From: a bacterium
GTDB taxonomy: Bacteria > Cyanobacteriota > Vampirovibrionia > Obscuribacterales > JAKAZS01
NCBI GenBank assembly: GCA_021785395.1
Contig: JAJYFO010000010.1
Coordinates: 1-32,212 of the forward strand
DNA: 32,212 nucleotides
Direction: 5' to 3'
Shown: in pieces, positions 27,797 to 32,212 of the stretch
Layout of the letters: each line of letters opens with the position of its first letter
Position numbering within the stretch: the stretch's first letter is position 1
Made by a program: the position numbers and the translations under genes
The notes under the pieces: generated by a model
Databases searched by the model: none
What the model saw: the letters and a program-made list of their open reading frames with translations, nothing else
What the model was told of the DNA's origin: nothing

Positions 27797-29551
27797 ATGG
27801 CCAATATTAATCCAATACACTCTGCCAGCGATTCGGCTAGTTTAAAACCTAGCGAAAAGACAACGACTTCTAAATCGGGCAAAAACCTGCACGCAGCATT
27901 TTTAGCTCAAATTTCAAGCGACACCAAACCCCAGCTTCCACCTCCTTCGAGCGAAACGGCAATTCAAAAGTCAGTTAATGACCCAGCCGTTGACAAGATT
28001 TCCACAAAAACTACAACCCACAACGATTTAGTAATCGAGCCGTCGCAAAGCACAGACTCGCCTGCTAAACCAGTAACTTCGACTGATACACCAGTTAAAC
28101 CTTTAACTTCTAGCGATACGCCAATTAAACCACTAACTTCTAGCGATAATACCTCCAATAAACCAGTAGCCACCGCTGAAAAAACGATAAATACCAAAAA
28201 TACCAAAATTCAAGTAGCTAGCGATGGAAAAGTCACTCTTAAATCCACAAATGGTCAACATGGAGAAGTTACAGTCTACAAAGGTAACGTTACCGATACT
28301 CAAAAATCCGGCACCGTTATTTCTGTAAAACCTGAAGGAACAAGCGGTAACAAATTAGTTACAATAACGCAAAACGGTAAAACTATCGAATTAGTTGCCA
28401 ATTCGGCCAAAAAAGAAATCACAACAACGGTTAACGGTATAACTACCATATATTCAGGCGAAACGATGAGTGAGTTTGAAAAGTCTCACCCCGATCTCAA
28501 ACCCAATACTCAAGTCGAGCTATTGAGTGGTAAACAGATTACAGGCATAATTCAAGTTAACGCCATAGGTGTCGAAAGGATAATCGAACCAGGCAAAGTT
28601 ATCATTAAACTGCCCAATGGCGGTAATTCATACACTTTTGAAAATTCAGCCACCCAAGGCCTGGTGGTAAGCGTCAATAATGGTAAATTTGTTCCGGTTG
28701 GCGACCCAAGCGTAAATGGTGCTGTGACTCAGAATAGTGACGGAAGCTACCATTTAACCGGCGCTTCGGTAAATATAGGGGCCAATCTGGGACATATTAC
28801 CGACACATCGCAAACCAATCCAGACGGCAGCAACTTGTCGTATTCGATTGGCCAGAGTCAAATTTTATCCAATAACCAACAACTATCTGAATTAGTCCAG
28901 TTTAACCGTTCTACTGGGGCATTTTCAGTTGTATCGACCAGTGGTAACAATTTATTTAGTTTCAATGCCGGCTCTGGCGCTATTTCAACCTCTGACTTTA
29001 CCTTGAGTAGTTCTGGTAGCGTTAGCTTTGGTAACGACTGCACGGTAATGGCTAACGGCAATATAATTAACAGTGCCGGTGATGTGATACTCAATTCTTC
29101 CACCGACCTGGGCAGTAATCCGATTAACACAAATAACCCCGACGTAACTAACGCAACTTCGTTTGACAATAACCCCGATTTCGACAAAACCACAACTTTA
29201 GGTAACGCAGTCGACGGAATAGTCAATCATATCGACGCTAAAATTTCGACCGGCAATATTACCCCTGCTGACATTAATGGTTTGCAGCAATCACTTGGAT
29301 CGCTCGATAATGCTTTGTCTATAGCCCAAGCGACCCATAACATTGCTTTAATAAGTGATATAACATCATGCCAGGCCATGTTAATAAATGTTCTTGGTCA
29401 AGCTGAATCGGCCTTAAAAGTTGACACCCGTAAACCGTCGAATATTGTTCAAGCCGACTTTAAACCCAAAAATAACTTTGACCATAAAGCTATAATTGAT
29501 ATGCACAACAATAACCAGTTCAGTCAAACCGCCAGATTGCTTTATGCCTAG
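27797..29551 (+). CDS. Hypothetical Ser/Thr/Asn-rich protein with N-terminal tandem repeats
   Basis: Long ORF (track start GTG 27770); the ATG at 27797 has TAAGGAA upstream. No family recognised; adhesin-like composition. Confidence 0.8.
   Translation: MANINPIHSASDSASLKPSEKTTTSKSGKNLHAAFLAQISSDTKPQLPPPSSETAIQKSVNDPAVDKISTKTTTHNDLVIEPSQSTDSPAKPVTSTDTPVKPLTSSDTPIKPLTSSDNTSNKPVATAEKTINTKNTKIQVASDGKVTLKSTNGQHGEVTVYKGNVTDTQKSGTVISVKPEGTSGNKLVTITQNGKTIELVANSAKKEITTTVNGITTIYSGETMSEFEKSHPDLKPNTQVELLSGKQITGIIQVNAIGVERIIEPGKVIIKLPNGGNSYTFENSATQGLVVSVNNGKFVPVGDPSVNGAVTQNSDGSYHLTGASVNIGANLGHITDTSQTNPDGSNLSYSIGQSQILSNNQQLSELVQFNRSTGAFSVVSTSGNNLFSFNAGSGAISTSDFTLSSSGSVSFGNDCTVMANGNIINSAGDVILNSSTDLGSNPINTNNPDVTNATSFDNNPDFDKTTTLGNAVDGIVNHIDAKISTGNITPADINGLQQSLGSLDNALSIAQATHNIALISDITSCQAMLINVLGQAESALKVDTRKPSNIVQADFKPKNNFDHKAIIDMHNNNQFSQTARLLYA
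28051..28140 (+). repeat. Three degenerate 30-bp in-frame tandem repeats
   Basis: Units 28051-28080, 28081-28110 and 28111-28140, each resembling ..GATACNCCANTTAAACCNNTAACTTC; encodes about 10-aa [TS]xDTPxKPLT units. A partial fourth unit follows. Confidence 0.8.
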
Positions 29552-29651
29552 ATAAAGTGTAAAATTAGGTTTTATAAATTCATTTATTCAGGTAGAATAT
29601 AGCTGTTTGATGTTTTAAAATGGTTGGGTCATATTTGTTTGGAGGTATATT

Positions 29652-29882
29652 TTGGCGATTCCTTTGCACTCAAACGTAACAGTATTATTAATCGATGGTA
29701 ATCAAGTTAATGGCGAAGTAGCTCAAGCTGACCAAGTTACTTATTTGTGTTTAAAATCCAATAACGAAACCCTTTACTTTCCCTGGAGTGCCATTAAATG
29801 TGTACGCGGGCCAGCTATCCCCGATAGAAGTTCACCAGGCAGTTTAATGCAGAATTTTAATATTAACAACCCCAATATTTAA
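29652..29882 (+). CDS. Small hypothetical protein, possibly Sm/SH3-like
   Basis: 76-aa ORF, TTG start with GGAGG (29641-29645); NVTVLLIDGNQVNGEVAQADQVTYLCLKSNNETLYFPWSAIKCVRG looks like a small beta-barrel pattern. Confidence 0.7.
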   Translation: MAIPLHSNVTVLLIDGNQVNGEVAQADQVTYLCLKSNNETLYFPWSAIKCVRGPAIPDRSSPGSLMQNFNINNPNI

Positions 29883-29895
29883 TTTTATAATTTTT

Positions 29896-31053
29896 TTGCC
29901 CTTAATTCATACACCCCAGAACATAAATTTCACCTGCAGTAATTGTGGGAATTGCTGTTTGACCTATGGTATTCCGCTTATGGAAACGGAAATCAATAAT
30001 TTAAACGACTTAGCCAGCCAACTCAAAGTTAGCGAACTTGATATAAATAGAATAAAGGCAAACAGTATGAATGAATACAATTTTGTACTAGGCTTAAGCA
30101 CAGATAAACCTTGCCCATTTTTAACTAAAGAAAAATTATGCAGCATACATTTAAATTACGGTGAAAAATTAAAACCCAAGATATGTCAGTTATTTCCGTT
30201 TTCATTTACATATACACCCAATGGCTACTATCTATACCCAAGTTTTGCCAGCACAGCCGTAATATTTAATATGGGTCAAGCTTTGACGCAACAGGATTTT
30301 ACAGATAAACTAAATTTATTTCTCGAAATATACCCCAATTTAAACCTTGACTGGAATAATATATATTTACTTGATGGTGAAAAAATTGATTTTAAAAAAT
30401 ACCTAAAACACGAAGAACATATATTAAACGTACTTGACAGTAATAATTTTTCTTTTAAGGATAAATTATTTGGTTGTCTTGACTATTTTTGCAGCCTAAA
30501 CGTAAACCAGCTTAAAATCAAAGACTTGGATAATATTGACCCCAAGCAAATAGACGGTCATATAGTTAGTTCTTTTTACAATTTTATATTCAAGCAAACT
30601 ACTGATATCGATTTAAATTCCACATCTTTTATGATGGAATTATTAAACGTAAGTAAATCAGATAATTTAAATATAAGTTTAGATAATAATTTATATACCA
30701 AATTTAGACAATTATCTAAAGATGATAGAGAAGTTCTCGAAAATATTCTAAGCCGCTTTTTTTATGCAAGGATCTTCGCTAAATTATACTTTGGTCCAGG
30801 TTTTAATAATTTGAGTCTTATAGCTGGGTTTAACCATTTGATATTAATAGTACTATTGACTGCGATCGAGTCGACATTATTTTTACATAACAACCCTGAA
30901 ATAGCGCTTCACTATGACACTATGGCTAAAGTAATTAGACATGTCGAACGAAGGTTTACTCTGTTGAAATACAGTCCTAAAACCCTGACCATTTTAGAAG
31001 TTTTATTAACTTGCCAGGATCGAATGACAAGATTAGTCGACACAATATTATAA
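29896..31053 (+). CDS. YkgJ-type Cys-cluster (putative metal-binding) protein
   Basis: CSNCGNCCLTYG ... PCPFLTKEKLCSIHLNYGEKLKPKICQLFPFSF; apparent TTG start. Confidence 0.85.
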   Translation: MPLIHTPQNINFTCSNCGNCCLTYGIPLMETEINNLNDLASQLKVSELDINRIKANSMNEYNFVLGLSTDKPCPFLTKEKLCSIHLNYGEKLKPKICQLFPFSFTYTPNGYYLYPSFASTAVIFNMGQALTQQDFTDKLNLFLEIYPNLNLDWNNIYLLDGEKIDFKKYLKHEEHILNVLDSNNFSFKDKLFGCLDYFCSLNVNQLKIKDLDNIDPKQIDGHIVSSFYNFIFKQTTDIDLNSTSFMMELLNVSKSDNLNISLDNNLYTKFRQLSKDDREVLENILSRFFYARIFAKLYFGPGFNNLSLIAGFNHLILIVLLTAIESTLFLHNNPEIALHYDTMAKVIRHVERRFTLLKYSPKTLTILEVLLTCQDRMTRLVDTIL

Positions 31054-31075
31054 TTATTAAGAGGTTAAATACAAT

Positions 31076-32212
31076 ATTTTACAGGTTTTATCACTAACAT
31101 TAACCAATACCTTTAGGTCTTTAAAATATCCCAACTTTAGGATATATTTTATTGGCTGGTTAATTTCGCTAATTGGCACCTGGATCCAAAATGTGGCATT
31201 GAGCTGGCTGGTATTTAGGTTGAGCAATTCTAGTTTTATGCTTGGTCTAGTTGAGTTTGCCAATCTTCTACCGACTTTATTATTCGGTCTAATTGGTGGC
31301 TTTATTGCCGATAAATTCAACCGCAAAAAAATACTAATTACAACCCAAACCGTGGCCATGCTTCAGGCTATAATTCTAGCTTGTTTAACCATAGCTGGGT
31401 TAATTAAAATCTGGCATTTAATCATTTTATCATTTGTCTTAGGGCTGGTTTCAGCCTTTGAAATTCCTTCGCGCCAAGCCATGATTGTAAACTTGGTTGA
31501 ACGCAAAGATTTAGTCAACGCCATAAGTTTAAACTCTACTCTATTTAACTCAGCCAGATCAATAGGACCAGCTATAGCCGCTATCATCGTAAGTTATACT
31601 AACGAAGGTTTTTGTTTTATAGCCAATGCTATAAGTTTTATAGCCGCTCTGATTTCATTATTTTTTATTCGCTTAGACTTAAACCAAACGCCAACAACAG
31701 ATAAGCCAAATTATTCATTCAAGGTTGCTATAGACTTCGTTTTACGAAATAAAACGATAAAAATAATTCTTCTAGTGGGCAGTCTAATAAGTTTTTTTGG
31801 TTTTCCCTACTCAGTTTTATTACCAGTCTACGCAAGCGTACTATTTAATGGAAATGCAGCCAGTTACGCTAGTCTGCGGGCTCTGGCTGGAGTTGGAGCT
31901 TTTATAGCAGCGATTAGTCTAGCTAATTACGCCAATTCCAACCGCTTAATTAAATTACTTGGTGTAGCTACAGCCTTATTTGGTATTACTTTATTTGTTT
32001 TTAGCCAGTCTAAAACTTTCCTGTTTTCTCAGTTTATAATTATTTTTGTCGGTTTTGCGATGACAACATTTTTAAGCGGGGCCCATTCGCTCATTCAATT
32101 AGTAGTTACCGACAACCTACGCGGACGCGTTATGAGCATGTATTCTACTACCATGCTTGGTATTGCTCCATTGGGTAGTCTGGCTTTAGGATACTGGGCC
32201 AAATTATACGGC
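31076..32212 (+). CDS. MFS transporter (MFS_3/EntS-like), 3'-truncated by the window edge
   Basis: Manual translation: FRSLKYPNFRIYFIGWLISLIGTWIQNVALSWLVFRLSNSSFMLGLVEFANLLPTLLFGLIGGFIADKFNRKKILI...SAFEIPSRQAMIVNLV...RGRVMSMYSTTMLGIAPLGSLALGYWAKLYG, open to the window end. Absent from the ORF track. Start codon uncertain; ATT 31076 is the best candidate after the in-frame TAA at 31058. Confidence 0.88.
   Translation, partial: MLQVLSLTLTNTFRSLKYPNFRIYFIGWLISLIGTWIQNVALSWLVFRLSNSSFMLGLVEFANLLPTLLFGLIGGFIADKFNRKKILITTQTVAMLQAIILACLTIAGLIKIWHLIILSFVLGLVSAFEIPSRQAMIVNLVERKDLVNAISLNSTLFNSARSIGPAIAAIIVSYTNEGFCFIANAISFIAALISLFFIRLDLNQTPTTDKPNYSFKVAIDFVLRNKTIKIILLVGSLISFFGFPYSVLLPVYASVLFNGNAASYASLRALAGVGAFIAAISLANYANSNRLIKLLGVATALFGITLFVFSQSKTFLFSQFIIIFVGFAMTTFLSGAHSLIQLVVTDNLRGRVMSMYSTTMLGIAPLGSLALGYWAKLYG

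Noticed and set aside
28051-28168. Possible CRISPR-like array (30-bp periodic repeats)
   Set aside because: Repeats are contiguous with no spacers, degenerate, and in frame within a coding sequence, so they are a protein tandem repeat.
31057-31587. Minus-strand ORFs 31057-31359 and 31363-31587
   Set aside because: Antisense to a convincing MFS transporter on the plus strand.
1-32212. Search by eye for tRNA, rRNA, transposase, integrase, toxin-antitoxin and phage genes
   Set aside because: No convincing T-arm motifs, mobile element proteins or terminal repeats seen; a tRNAscan-SE/ISfinder run would be needed to be certain.

Overview
AT-rich bacterial chromosomal window with no rRNA, tRNA, CRISPR, transposase or phage genes recognised. 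Main content: (i) aroQ; (ii) a minus-strand Fe-S assembly operon sufC-sufB-sufD-Rieske-sufS-sufU-sufT-like followed by a nucleoside hydrolase, diverging from a SufR-type regulator, with a perfect 18-bp palindrome over a good -10 box in the intergenic region; (iii) murC-murB-ddl and rpsT; (iv) a membrane-anchored orphan protein; (v) three tandem Hsp20 genes; (vi) an acyl-CoA mutase catalytic subunit whose substrate-pocket residues (Phe/Gln) look isobutyryl-CoA-mutase-like rather than methylmalonyl-CoA-mutase-like; (vii) urocanase (hutU); (viii) a TPR protein and two TadE-like pseudopilins; (ix) uvrC-radA-panB-P-loop kinase; (x) a divergent pair consisting of a putative lipoprotein with a duplicated domain and a long Ser/Thr-rich repeat protein, then a small Sm/SH3-sized protein, a YkgJ-type Cys-cluster protein and a 3'-truncated MFS transporter that the ORF track missed. 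The divergent SufR-suf layout suggests, at low confidence, a non-photosynthetic relative of Cyanobacteria. I did not find a clearly new defence or mobile system. The best leads are the suf locus composition and operator, the mutase specificity, and the uncharacterised surface/pilin/repeat-protein genes. All family calls come from motif recognition by eye, without database searches.
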